A stretch of DNA of 64,000 bases from Pseudonocardia sp. TRM90224 (GTDB lineage Bacteria; Actinomycetota; Actinomycetes; Mycobacteriales; Pseudonocardiaceae). The DNA lies in the NCBI RefSeq assembly GCF_021245725.1, contig NZ_JAJGSX010000010.1, forward strand, positions 62,001 to 126,000, in the 5' to 3' direction. Below, in pieces: positions 42,871 to 52,769 of this stretch; within the stretch, counting starts at the first letter, position 1, and each line of letters begins with the position of its first letter. The notes beneath the pieces were generated by a model that was given only the letters and a program-made list of their open reading frames with translations, was not told where the DNA came from and searched no databases. The position numbers and the translations under genes are program-made.

Positions 42871-43725
42871 ATGCCGCCGCGCGAACGCTGGCTCGCCGCC
42901 GTGGCGCTCGGCGGCACCGGGCACTACGCGACCGCGTCGACGGAGCTGCTGGCGCTGCTGGCCGACCCCGCCGCCGGGGCAGGTGTGGCCGCGCACGCGG
43001 CGGTCACCCATGCGGCGCACCGTCGCCAGCTCGGCGGCCATGCGGCCGCACGTGCGCACGACGCGCTCGGGCTACGGCTCGCCGCGCGAGCAGCCGGCAC
43101 GGCCGAACCCGACCACGACGGGACGGACCCGTGGGCCGCGCGCATCGACGCGACGGTCGGCCTCGCCGCCGACGCGATCGGGCTGTTGCAGCCCGCGCTC
43201 GCGCGGCGCCTGCTGGACGCCGCGGTGGCCGTCGCGACCGGGCACCCGTCGCCGCGTCCGCTGATCCGGGCCGGCTGGGTGCGCGCCGAACTAGCGCTGA
43301 TCTGCGGTGATGCCACAGCCGCGGTGGAGCCCGCCGAGGCCGCCCTGGAGCTGGCCGAGGGGTTCGGCTCGCTGCGGCACGTCCTGAAGTCCCGTATCGT
43401 CCTCGTGGTCGCACGAGCGGCGGCCGGCGCCGTGGACGCCGCAGGCGCGCTGCTCGAGTTCGACGCAGCGGCCGCACAGTGCGCCGAGCAGGGCCTGCTC
43501 CCGCTGCGATGGCCCGTTGATCTAGCCGCGGCTGATCTTCAAGATGCAAACGAGTTCGAGAGCCGGATGGCAGAAAAATCGGTGAGCGGCACGACGGACG
43601 GCGCGGCACGCCGACGACACGCCGCGGCGGCCACGCTGAGCGTCATATACCGGCGGAGTGACCCAAACGGAAGGCGCCTGATGGGGGAGTCGGAGTGGCT
43701 TCCTTGGCGGCTCCGGGTAACGTGA
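42871..43725 (+). CDS. Hypothetical helical-repeat protein (Rv3415c-like position)
   Basis: About 284 residues from the ATG at 42871; a GTG at 42853 is possible. It is Ala/Arg-rich and almost wholly helical, with TPR-like pairs (ERWLAAVALGGTGHYATAST, VRAELALICGDATAAVEPAE, LKSRIVLVVARAAAGAVDAA). There is no signal peptide. It occupies the place of mycobacterial Rv3415c between groEL and sigD; function is unknown. The first 120 codons of the longer open frame overlap groEL and are not real. Confidence 0.65.
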   Translation: MPPRERWLAAVALGGTGHYATASTELLALLADPAAGAGVAAHAAVTHAAHRRQLGGHAAARAHDALGLRLAARAAGTAEPDHDGTDPWAARIDATVGLAADAIGLLQPALARRLLDAAVAVATGHPSPRPLIRAGWVRAELALICGDATAAVEPAEAALELAEGFGSLRHVLKSRIVLVVARAAAGAVDAAGALLEFDAAAAQCAEQGLLPLRWPVDLAAADLQDANEFESRMAEKSVSGTTDGAARRRHAAAATLSVIYRRSDPNGRRLMGESEWLPWRLRVT

Positions 43726-43891
43726 TTGCTCCATTCGGACGCATGTCACCCACATGACGAGTGCCACTTGGCGCAAGACTCCCGAATGGAGGGCACAAAC
43801 TCGCCCTGATCGTGTCAAGGTGGTCTTGTCACTCGCCGATGAGGGGGGTGACACATCACCCGGCTGCAGGAAACTGCAGGAAGGAATCGTC

Positions 43892-44488
43892 GTGACGACG
43901 GTACTTATTTGCGACGATCGTCGCAGCGTCCGCGAAGGCCTCACCCGCGTGATGTCCGCGGTGCCCGGGGTGCACCGGATCGATTGCGTTGCGCACGGGG
44001 ACGAGTTGCTGGCCCGGTTCTCCCGGCAGCCTGTCGACGTCGTCCTGGTCGGCACCCAGCGAGCGGTGCCCACGGGGGTGGAGGCCACGCGACGCCTGGT
44101 CGCCGCACACCCGCAGGCGAACGTCATCGTTTTCGGTGCCCCCGACGACGCGGGCAGCATCGCGGCCGCCATCGCAGGCGGCGCACGAGGCTACCTCCGC
44201 TGGGACGCCTCACGTCCGGAGCTTGTCGCCGCCTTGGCGCACACGCTCGCCAGCACTGCCGTGCCGACACCGCGGGCTCCTACGGATCCCGGTGTCTCGC
44301 TCACCGAGCGCGAGCTCCAGGTGCTGCGCGGCATGAGCCAGGGCAAGAGCAACGGCCAGATCGGCCGCGAGCTCTACCTGTCGGAGGACACGGTCAAGAC
44401 GCACGCGCGGCGGTTGTTCCGCAAGCTCGGCGTCCGCGACCGCGCCCAGGCCGTCGCCCACGGCTTCCGCCGCGGTCTGGTCTCGTAG
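43892..44488 (+). CDS. LuxR/NarL-type regulator with an atypical receiver domain
   Basis: 198 residues from the GTG at 43892, with GGAAGGA upstream. The receiver-like domain (1-115) keeps the acidic pair D8-D9, but the phosphoacceptor position after VDVVLV is Gly54, and the conserved lysine is Arg103 (GYLRWD). The LuxR helix-turn-helix (LTERELQVLRGMSQGKSNGQ, then LSEDTVKTHARRLFRKLGV) is complete. It should therefore act without normal phosphorylation, as in atypical response regulators of the BldM/WhiI kind. It lies where mycobacteria have whiB3 near sigD. Confidence 0.88.
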   Translation: MTTVLICDDRRSVREGLTRVMSAVPGVHRIDCVAHGDELLARFSRQPVDVVLVGTQRAVPTGVEATRRLVAAHPQANVIVFGAPDDAGSIAAAIAGGARGYLRWDASRPELVAALAHTLASTAVPTPRAPTDPGVSLTERELQVLRGMSQGKSNGQIGRELYLSEDTVKTHARRLFRKLGVRDRAQAVAHGFRRGLVS

Positions 44489-44869
44489 AACACCTGTAGG
44501 AGTCGCGCCCAGGCGCGACATGCACGGCTCCCGGCGGCGACACGCGCCGGGAATGAAACGAGCACGACGCGGCCGCGACACCTACCCTGGGTGTCGGCGG
44601 CTGCGTCGCTCGCGCTGCGGTGTAGACGCCCGCGGCCCCTTTGCGTGAGGTCTTGCTCGGAGCTGTCCCCCGAACGGGTGGCAGACGCTCCGACGTGCAA
44701 CGAGAGAGCGATCCCGGACGTCTCCTTCTGCAATGGGAGCCCAACTCGGGACGTTCGTCCCCTTCGCTACGGTGGTCAGCGCTGAGGACACGGTTGAACG
44801 CTCTCCGTGATCGGCCTCACGAACGGATGATGACCACGATGTTCCGTAACGCCCGGACAACACTGCGCG
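44489..44869 (+). other. Non-coding region upstream of sigD
   Basis: 381 bp without a convincing gene. CCCGGCG (44530-44536) pairs with CGCCGGG (44545-44551), and GACACC (44577-44582) with GGTGTC (44590-44595); these may terminate the regulator gene. The sigD promoter must lie here, but no clear -35/-10 pair is seen. Confidence 0.5.
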
Positions 44870-45442
44870 ATGAGTGAGACGACAGACGTTCCAGATGAGC
44901 TGGTGGCCGCTGCCATGGCAGGCGACCGCCGTGCTGTCGGGCACGTGCTCGCCATCATTCGTCCGATCGTCGTGCGCTACTGCCGCGCACGGCTCGGTCG
45001 GATGGACCGTTCGTCGGTTTCGGCCGACGACGTCGCGCAGGAGGTGTGTTTGGCCGTGCTCACGGCCTTGCCGGGGTACCGCGTACAAGGACGCCCGTTT
45101 CTCGCGTTCGTCTACGGCATCGCTTCACACAAGGTGATCGATGCCCACCGGGCGGCGACGAGGAACCGGTCGGAACCGGTAGCGGACATCCCCGACGCGA
45201 TCGAGGCGTCGGACGGCCCCGAGCAACGCGCTCTGCGCGTCGAACTCTCTAGTGAGATGGGCAGGCTGCTCGATCAGCTCCCCGACAAGCAGCGCGAGAT
45301 CCTCGTGCTGCGTGTTGTGGTCGGACTGTCTGCCGAGGAGACAGCGGAGGCCGTCGGCTCCACACCAGGAGCGGTACGGGTGGCACAACACCGGGCACTC
45401 GCCCGGTTGCGGAAATCGATGCCAGAGGAGGAGGTGGTCTGA
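44870..45442 (+). CDS. sigD: ECF-type RNA polymerase sigma factor SigD
   Basis: 190 residues. Sigma region 2 (RPIVVRYCRARLGRMDRSSV, DDVAQEVCLAVLTALPGY) and region 4 (DQLPDKQREILVLRVVVGLS, then TPGAVRVAQHRALARLRK) are both clear. It is followed immediately by its anti-sigma factor RsdA, with the DUF5319 and guaB genes beyond, as in mycobacteria. The ATG at 44870 lacks a strong ribosome-binding site. Confidence 0.92.
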   Translation: MSETTDVPDELVAAAMAGDRRAVGHVLAIIRPIVVRYCRARLGRMDRSSVSADDVAQEVCLAVLTALPGYRVQGRPFLAFVYGIASHKVIDAHRAATRNRSEPVADIPDAIEASDGPEQRALRVELSSEMGRLLDQLPDKQREILVLRVVVGLSAEETAEAVGSTPGAVRVAQHRALARLRKSMPEEEVV

Positions 45443-46522
45443 GTGCGTGACGAGTTCGGGAGCAGCAACGGGATGCGGCCAGAAGGCATGCGTCATCGCT
45501 CCCGCCCCTTCGATCAGCAGCTCGATGAGCCCGTCGATCTCGTTGCGGTGCAGGCCGACGACGAGCTGATCAATGCGCTCGGCGCCGGGATGGCCGTGTC
45601 CGCGCCGGGGTTCGGCGGCTACGACGCCGACGACCACGTCGCCGCGATACTCGCCGCCTGGCGGGCCGAGGTCGAGTCCGAGCCCCTCCCGGAGCTCGTC
45701 GACATCGACACCGCCATCGCCACGATCCAGAAGGCCGCACGGCCGCGCTCGCGCGGCATCCGCCACCTCGCGCCCGTCGCGGCCGCCGCCGCGTTCGTCG
45801 TGCTGGCGATGGGCGGGCTCTCGGTCGGCTCCTACAACGCCCAGCCCGGGGATGCCCTCTGGGGCGTGTCGAAGGTGCTCTACTCCGAGCGCGCCGACTC
45901 CGTCGAGGCGGCGGCCAGGGTCCAGGACCGCATCGACAACGCCAAGAAGGCACTCCTCAACGGCGACCCCGCGCTCGCGGCGCAGGAGCTCGCCGAGGCG
46001 GAGGAGGATCTCGGGGCCATCCGACCGGAGGAGGGCCAGGAAGAGCTCTCCGAGGTGCAGGACTTCCTCGCTGCGAAGGCGGACGAGACCGAACCCGGCG
46101 AGTCGGCCGACCTCGACGCTCCGCTGAAGACCGACCCGAAGCGGAAGGTCCCGGCGAGCGCCGGGCACAAGCCCGACCCCAAGGATCCGGGCACCAGCAC
46201 CGAGAACCCGTCGGGGCCCGATCCGTCGAGCGGCAGCGGTGGTCAGCAGGATCCCGCCAAGAACCCGACGAACGACCCGCGCCGGCTCAACGCCCCCGAA
46301 GGCCCGGACAGCACGTCGAGCCCGACCAAGGAGCCGGCGCCGACGACCTCGCCCACCACCGGCGCCGACCCGTCGGCGACCTCGGAGGGCAAGCCCAGCA
46401 CCCCGACCAGCACGACGACGTCGGGGCAGGGCGACCGGCCGAGCGGGAACACCGAGGGCGGCAAGGTCACCGCGTCGGGTGCCCCGCCGGCAGGCACCGA
46501 TTCAGCGACCACACCCACCTGA
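45443..46522 (+). CDS. rsdA: Anti-sigma-D factor RsdA, membrane anchored
   Basis: 359 residues from the GTG directly after the sigD stop. A cytosolic N-terminal sigma-binding segment holds VDLVAVQADDELINALGAGM and YDADDHVAAILAAWRAEVES. A single membrane helix lies near 108-127, followed by an acidic extracytoplasmic segment and a long Pro/Ser/Thr/Gly-rich tail. SigD is probably released by regulated proteolysis of this protein. The tail is longer and more repetitive than in mycobacteria. A strong terminator follows. Confidence 0.9.
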   Translation: MRDEFGSSNGMRPEGMRHRSRPFDQQLDEPVDLVAVQADDELINALGAGMAVSAPGFGGYDADDHVAAILAAWRAEVESEPLPELVDIDTAIATIQKAARPRSRGIRHLAPVAAAAAFVVLAMGGLSVGSYNAQPGDALWGVSKVLYSERADSVEAAARVQDRIDNAKKALLNGDPALAAQELAEAEEDLGAIRPEEGQEELSEVQDFLAAKADETEPGESADLDAPLKTDPKRKVPASAGHKPDPKDPGTSTENPSGPDPSSGSGGQQDPAKNPTNDPRRLNAPEGPDSTSSPTKEPAPTTSPTTGADPSATSEGKPSTPTSTTTSGQGDRPSGNTEGGKVTASGAPPAGTDSATTPT

Positions 46523-46533
46523 GTCCGAGCACG

Positions 46534-46569
46534 AGAAACGGCCCCGCTCCTCGGAGCGGGGCCGTTTCT
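46534..46569. terminator. Strong bidirectional terminator after rsdA
   Basis: AGAAACGGCCCCGCTCC (46534-46550) pairs perfectly with GGAGCGGGGCCGTTTCT (46553-46569). It lies between convergent rsdA and the DUF5319 gene. Confidence 0.85.
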
Positions 46570-46584
46570 TCTCGTTGGCAGGGT

Positions 46585-46965
46585 CTAGGAGTCGGACAGC
46601 ACCGCGTCGGCGTACCCGCGGCAGTACTCCCACGTGACGTAGCTGCTCGGGTCGGGATCGAAGGCGGGCTCGTGCGGGCGCATCTGGCCCTCCTCGAGCA
46701 GCTGCTGCAGGCTCGCGCGCAGGAGGCTCCACTCGTGGAAGTGCTGCTCGCCGCAGTCGCCGCAATCGACGACGATGCCGCGAACCCCCCTCGCCTCCAG
46801 CAGCGCCTGGTAGACAGCCAGATCGGCCAGATCCGCGACGACCTCGTCGCGTTCTGCGTCGCTCAGGGTGTCCAGCTCTTCGATCTCCGGGCTGCCGTCG
46901 AGCGACAGAGCGGGATCGTGCGGATCACCGGCGAACGGGTCCGGCGGCAGCGCATCTGGTGACAC
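46585..46965 (-). CDS. DUF5319 family protein (Rv3412-like)
   Basis: 126 residues from the GTG at 46965, which has a TATCGT -10 box 7 nt upstream. It is acidic and soluble, with two cysteines in VVDCGDCGEQHFHEWSLLRA that could bind metal, followed by SYVTWEYCRGYADA. The matching gene in mycobacteria lies in the same place between rsdA and guaB2. The function is unknown. A longer upstream frame is antisense to guaB and not real. Confidence 0.85.
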   Translation of the reverse strand: MSPDALPPDPFAGDPHDPALSLDGSPEIEELDTLSDAERDEVVADLADLAVYQALLEARGVRGIVVDCGDCGEQHFHEWSLLRASLQQLLEEGQMRPHEPAFDPDPSSYVTWEYCRGYADAVLSDS

Positions 46966-46972
46966 GCTGTCG

Positions 46973-46978
46973 ACGATA
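46973..46978 (-). promoter_or_regulatory. -10 box TATCGT of the DUF5319 gene (leaderless)
   Basis: On the minus strand TATCGT lies 7 nt before the GTG at 46965. Confidence 0.45.
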
Positions 46979-46989
46979 CTCCGCCATGA

Positions 46990-48693
<1,704 letters not shown>

Positions 48694-48739
48694 CCCACGC
48701 GGACACCCCGTAGCCGGTCGGAGTCTCGCTGTGCTCGTC

Positions 48740-48745
48740 TAGGCT
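48740..48745 (+). promoter_or_regulatory. -10 box TAGGCT of guaB3 (leaderless)
   Basis: TAGGCT lies 8 nt before the GTG at 48754, which suggests guaB3 has its own promoter. Confidence 0.45.
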
Positions 48746-48753
48746 CCTCTCCC

Positions 48754-49878
48754 GTGCGTGACCTCGTAGAGATCGGGATGGGCCGGGAAGCCCGTCGGAG
48801 CTACGACCTGTCCCAGGTCGAGATCGTGCCCTCGCGGCGCACCAGGAGCTCGAAGGAGGTCTCCACCGCCTGGCAGCTCGACGCGTACCGCTTCGAGATC
48901 CCGCTGGTGACCCACCCGACGGACGCCGTGGTGTCGCCCGCGAGCGCGGTGCGGATCGGGCAGCTCGGCGGCCTCGCCGTGCTCAATGCCGAAGGCCTGT
49001 GGGCGCGCCACGCCGACGCCGACGCCGCGCTCGAGCGGCTGCTCGACGCCGCGGCCGACGACGACCCCAGCGCGGCCGTCCGGCTGCTGCAGGAGCTGCA
49101 CGCCGCCCCGATCGACCCCGGGCTGCTCACCGAGGCGCTCAAGTCGGTGCGCGAGGCCGGCGTCACCGTGGCCGCGCGGGTCAGCCCGCAGCGCGCCCGC
49201 GAGCTCACCCCGATCCTGCTCGCCGCCGGCGTCGAGATCCTGGTGGTGCAGGGCACGATCATCTCGGCCGAGCACGTCTCCGAGGGCGAGCCGCTGAACC
49301 TGAAGGAGTTCATCAACTCCCTCGACGTCCCCGTCGTCGCCGGCGGCTGCGGCGACTACCGCACCGCGATGCACCTCATGCGCACCGGCGCCGCCGGCGT
49401 GATCGTCGGGTACGGGCAGTCGTCCGCGACCACCACCGACGACGTGCTCGGCATCGGCGTCCCGATGGCCACAGCGATCGTCGACGCCGCCGCGGCCCGC
49501 CGCGACTACCTCGACGAGACCGGCGGCCGCTACGTCCACGTCATCGCCGACGGCGGCATGGCCGGCTCCGGCGACATGGCCAAGGCCATCGCCTGCGGCG
49601 CCGACGCCGTCATGCTCGGCGAGCAGCTCGCGGAGGCGTCCGAGTCGCCCGGCCACGGCCTGTACTGGACGTCGTCCGCCGCGCACCCCTCCCTGCCCCG
49701 ATCGGAGGTCACCGGCTTCGCCCCGATGGAGCGCGACCTCGAGTCGGTGCTCTTCGGCCCCTCCGCCAGCCCCTACGGCACCGTCAACCTGTTCGGCGCG
49801 CTGCGGCGGGCGATGGCGAAGACGGGCTACTCGGACCTCAAGGAGTTCCAGCGGGTGGGGCTCACCGTCCGGGGGTGA
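48754..49878 (+). CDS. guaB3: GuaB3 family IMP dehydrogenase-related protein
   Basis: 374 residues, an IMPDH/GMPR barrel without CBS domains. Features include VEIGMGREARRSYDLSQVEI at the start, IPLVTHPTDAVVSPA, VPVVAGGCGDYRTAMHLMRT and VIADGGMAGSGDMAKAIACG. The active-site cysteine loop of true IMPDH (GSICTT) is replaced by GYGQSSATTTDD. GuaB3 is a separate branch found next to guaB in actinobacteria; GMP reductase activity has been described for a cyanobacterial member, but the role here is not proven. Confidence 0.9.
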   Translation: MRDLVEIGMGREARRSYDLSQVEIVPSRRTRSSKEVSTAWQLDAYRFEIPLVTHPTDAVVSPASAVRIGQLGGLAVLNAEGLWARHADADAALERLLDAAADDDPSAAVRLLQELHAAPIDPGLLTEALKSVREAGVTVAARVSPQRARELTPILLAAGVEILVVQGTIISAEHVSEGEPLNLKEFINSLDVPVVAGGCGDYRTAMHLMRTGAAGVIVGYGQSSATTTDDVLGIGVPMATAIVDAAAARRDYLDETGGRYVHVIADGGMAGSGDMAKAIACGADAVMLGEQLAEASESPGHGLYWTSSAAHPSLPRSEVTGFAPMERDLESVLFGPSASPYGTVNLFGALRRAMAKTGYSDLKEFQRVGLTVRG

Positions 49879-49917
49879 GTGAGGTGGGTGCGAACGTTGA
49901 TCCACTCGCGCTGCCGC

Positions 49918-50751
49918 TCATCTCGCGGTGATCATGCGGGCAACACGGTCGGCCACTCGCTTCGGGTTGTGCACCTCCGCCGCGCGGAAGCGGAGCATTC
50001 GCCAGCCTGCGCGCGTGAGGTAGGCCTCGCGGTTCAGGTCGCGCATGGCGCGCTCCTGGGTGCGGTGGTCCCGCCCGTCGTACTCGATCCCAAGCCGGAC
50101 GTCCGGGTAGGCGAGGTCCAGCCGGAACGGACCAACCGGGTGCTGGAGCGTGGGTGGTGGAAGGCCGGCCAGCACGATCGCGAGGCGGATCCTGGTCTCC
50201 ATCGGTGACTCGGAGAGCGGATCGGCGAGCCGGACGACAGCCGGGAGCTTCGCGCTACCTCTGGACCCGAACTGCGCGTAGGGGTAGCTCAGGAGGTCGT
50301 CCGGTGCGAACCGGAAGGTGTGGGCGAGCGCGTCGACGGCGATGACGGCGTCGGTCAGGGACTTCCACCTGGCGAGGTCGTAGGCCGTCCGCAGGGGTGA
50401 CGTGAGGCGCACGTCCTCGACCGACAGGGTCTCGTCGGCGGCGAGGGTGTCGCCGTGCACGAGCAGCCCCTTCCGGCTCCGCCGCCGACCGCCCCGAGCG
50501 AGGACCTTCGCCGGCGCATCCGCCGGACCGCACGACGACCCCAGCAGCTCCGCCGCCGACCAGCCGGCCAGCACACAGCGGCCGTCGAACAGGAGGTACG
50601 CCGCGCGGGACCGCGTAGCGAGGTCGATCGGATCCGCCGCACGCACATAGATGTCGGTGAACACCCGTCGGAACCGGGGCCCGCGCAGCTGCGCGGGCGT
50701 GACGGCGCCGCGTGCTACTGCTGCGGATCCGCGAAAGGGGCGAGTCGACAT
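49918..50751 (-). CDS. DUF559 (Vsr-like endonuclease fold) protein with AbiEi-like N-terminus
   Basis: 277 residues. The N-terminal part (STRPFRGSAAVARGAVTPAQ, ARSRAAYLLFDGRCVLAGWS pattern) resembles AbiEi-type regulators. The C-terminal part (PFRLDLAYPDVRLGIEYDGR, then DHRTQERAMRDLNREAYLTR, GWRMLRFRAAEV) is the DUF559 nuclease-like domain with conserved E-Y-D-G and H. Such proteins are numerous in actinobacteria, and their activity is unproven. It stands between guaB3 and guaA on the opposite strand, an insertion relative to a guaB3-guaA operon. Confidence 0.8.
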   Translation of the reverse strand: MSTRPFRGSAAVARGAVTPAQLRGPRFRRVFTDIYVRAADPIDLATRSRAAYLLFDGRCVLAGWSAAELLGSSCGPADAPAKVLARGGRRRSRKGLLVHGDTLAADETLSVEDVRLTSPLRTAYDLARWKSLTDAVIAVDALAHTFRFAPDDLLSYPYAQFGSRGSAKLPAVVRLADPLSESPMETRIRLAIVLAGLPPPTLQHPVGPFRLDLAYPDVRLGIEYDGRDHRTQERAMRDLNREAYLTRAGWRMLRFRAAEVHNPKRVADRVARMITAR

Positions 50752-50864
50752 AGCCGGTTGGACGGGAGCCGCGCCGGATCGGTTCCACTTCCGTGCGAGG
50801 TGGGTGTGAACGCTGTCGCAACGACAGTGGCGCCCATCTCGCGTGGAGTCGCCCGCCCGCCGTC

Positions 50865-50870
50865 TAGGCT
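50865..50870 (+). promoter_or_regulatory. -10 box TAGGCT of guaA (leaderless)
   Basis: TAGGCT lies 6 nt before the GTG at 50877. Confidence 0.5.
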
Positions 50871-50876
50871 TGCGAG

Positions 50877-52430
50877 GTGCAGAATCCGCCCACGGTCCTC
50901 GTTGTCGACTATGGAGCCCAGTACGCCCAGCTGATCGCACGGAGGGTGCGGGAGGCGCAGGTGTACTCCGAGATCGTGCCGGCCGGGACGACGGTCGAGG
51001 AGATCGTCGCCCGCAAGCCGGCCGCCGTGATCCTCTCCGGCGGGCCGTCGAGCGTGTACGCGGAGGGTGCGCCGCGGGTCGATCCGGAGCTGTTCGATGC
51101 GGGCATCCCGGTGCTCGGGCTCTGCTACGGCTTCCAGGCGATGGCGCTCGCGCTCGGGGGGCACGTCGCGCACGACGGCACCCGGGAGTTCGGGCGCACC
51201 GAGCTCACGGTCACCGAGACCGCGGGCGCGCTGCACGGCGGGCTGCCGGCGAAGCACCCGGTGTGGATGAGCCACGGCGACTCCGTCGTGACCGCCCCGG
51301 ACGGGTTCACAGTCACGGCGGGGTCGGAGCGGGCCGCGGTCGCGGCGTTCGAGAACACCGAGCGCCGCCTCGCGGGCGTCCAGTACCACCCGGAGGTCGG
51401 GCATTCGCCGCACGGGCAGGAGGTGCTGCGCCGGTTCCTGCACCAGGTCGCGGGCATCACGCCGGGCTGGACCACCTCGTCGATCATCGACGAGACCGTG
51501 ACGGCGATCAGGGCGCAGGTCGGCGACGGCCGGGCGATCTGCGGGTTGTCGGGCGGCGTCGACTCCGCCGTTGCGGCCGCGCTCGTCCAGCGCGCCATCG
51601 GCGACCAGCTGACCTGCGTCTTCGTCGACCACGGGCTGCTGCGCTCCGGCGAGCGCGAGCAGGTCGAACGCGATTTCGTCGCCGCGACGGGCGCCAAGCT
51701 GCACACCGTCGACGCCCGCGAGCGCTTCCTCGCCGCGCTGGCCGGAGTCACCGACCCCGAGGAGAAGCGCAAGATCATCGGGCGGGAGTTCATCCGGGTC
51801 TTCGAGGCCGCCACCAGCGAGGTCTCGGCGGAGGAGCATGTCGGCTTCCTCGTGCAGGGCACGCTCTACCCCGACGTCGTCGAATCGGGCGGCGGCTCCG
51901 GCACCGCGACCATCAAGAGCCACCACAACGTCGGTGGGCTGCCGGACGACATCGAGTTCGCGCTCGTCGAGCCGTTGCGCACGCTGTTCAAGGACGAGGT
52001 GCGCCGGGTCGGCGCCGAACTGGGCCTGCCCGAGACGATCGTGGCGCGCCAGCCGTTCCCCGGCCCCGGCCTCGGCATCCGGATCATCGGCGAGGTCACG
52101 GCCGACCGGCTGGAGACGCTGCGTGCCGCCGACGCGATCGCGCGCGAGGAGCTCACCTCCGCAGGCCTCGACCGCACCATCTGGCAGTGCCCCGTGGTCC
52201 TGCTCGCCGACGTCCGCAGCGTGGGTGTGCAGGGCGACGGCCGCACGTACGGCCATCCCGTCGTGCTGCGCCCGGTGTCGAGCGAGGACGCGATGACCGC
52301 CGATTGGACCCGCCTGCCCTACGACGTGCTGGAGCGGATCTCCACCCGCATCACCAACGAGGTCGCCGAGGTCAACCGCGTGGTCCTGGACGTCACGAGC
52401 AAGCCACCGGGCACCATCGAGTGGGAATGA
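50877..52430 (+). CDS. guaA: GMP synthase (glutamine-hydrolysing)
   Basis: 517 residues. The N-terminal class I glutamine amidotransferase has Cys83 ([12 protein letters not shown]) and the H/E pair in YHPEVGHS. The ATP-pyrophosphatase domain has the PP-loop [12 protein letters not shown] near 222, and the C-terminal dimerisation domain ends [10 protein letters not shown]. It converts XMP to GMP. The GTG at 50877 is supported by the TAGGCT box 6 nt upstream. It is followed by a strong terminator. Confidence 0.98.
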   Translation: MQNPPTVLVVDYGAQYAQLIARRVREAQVYSEIVPAGTTVEEIVARKPAAVILSGGPSSVYAEGAPRVDPELFDAGIPVLGLCYGFQAMALALGGHVAHDGTREFGRTELTVTETAGALHGGLPAKHPVWMSHGDSVVTAPDGFTVTAGSERAAVAAFENTERRLAGVQYHPEVGHSPHGQEVLRRFLHQVAGITPGWTTSSIIDETVTAIRAQVGDGRAICGLSGGVDSAVAAALVQRAIGDQLTCVFVDHGLLRSGEREQVERDFVAATGAKLHTVDARERFLAALAGVTDPEEKRKIIGREFIRVFEAATSEVSAEEHVGFLVQGTLYPDVVESGGGSGTATIKSHHNVGGLPDDIEFALVEPLRTLFKDEVRRVGAELGLPETIVARQPFPGPGLGIRIIGEVTADRLETLRAADAIAREELTSAGLDRTIWQCPVVLLADVRSVGVQGDGRTYGHPVVLRPVSSEDAMTADWTRLPYDVLERISTRITNEVAEVNRVVLDVTSKPPGTIEWE

Positions 52431-52468
52431 GAACGACCCCGGGCCGTCAAGGCCCGGGGTCGTTTCTC
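52429..52468 (+). terminator. Intrinsic terminator of guaA
   Basis: GAACGACCCCGGGCC (52431-52445) pairs with GGCCCGGGGTCGTTTC (52451-52466), with TTTCTC at the 3' side. It begins at the guaA stop codon. Confidence 0.85.
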
Positions 52469-52535
52469 GGTCAGCGCTCCCCAGCGTGACCCGCTCCGCT
52501 GCCGTCGGCTCCCCAACCCCCGGCACCGGGATGAT

Positions 52536-52769
52536 CTATTGCAGGTTCTTGCGTCCCCGCAGGCTTCCGACCAGCAGCATCAGCCCCACCAGCGCCGCGC
52601 CGGCGGCGAGCAGCCACCGGGCGTCGAAGCCGGAGAGGTCCGGGGCCTGCCCGACGAACGCCGACGTCGCCATCGCGAGCGCCAGCACCCCCGCGATCAG
52701 CGCCAACGGGTCGGGCATCCGGCGCCGCGCGGGCGCCGCGTCCTGCTTGGTTCCGTCGTACTCAGCCAC
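52536..52769 (-). CDS. Small membrane protein downstream of the PspC/LiaF-like protein
   Basis: 77 residues from a GTG at 52769 that overlaps the upstream gene by 8 bp. There are two membrane helices (DPLALIAGVLALAMATSAFV and WLLAAGAALVGLMLLVG) and a basic C-terminus RGRKNLQ. It is not a named family, but the tight overlap suggests it belongs to the envelope-stress system encoded beside it. Confidence 0.75.
   Translation of the reverse strand: MAEYDGTKQDAAPARRRMPDPLALIAGVLALAMATSAFVGQAPDLSGFDARWLLAAGAALVGLMLLVGSLRGRKNLQ

Noticed and set aside
43726..44869. A whiB3 gene expected between groEL and sigD
   Set aside because: No frame with the four-cysteine WhiB pattern and G-W/V-x-G motif is present; the position is taken by the LuxR-type regulator.
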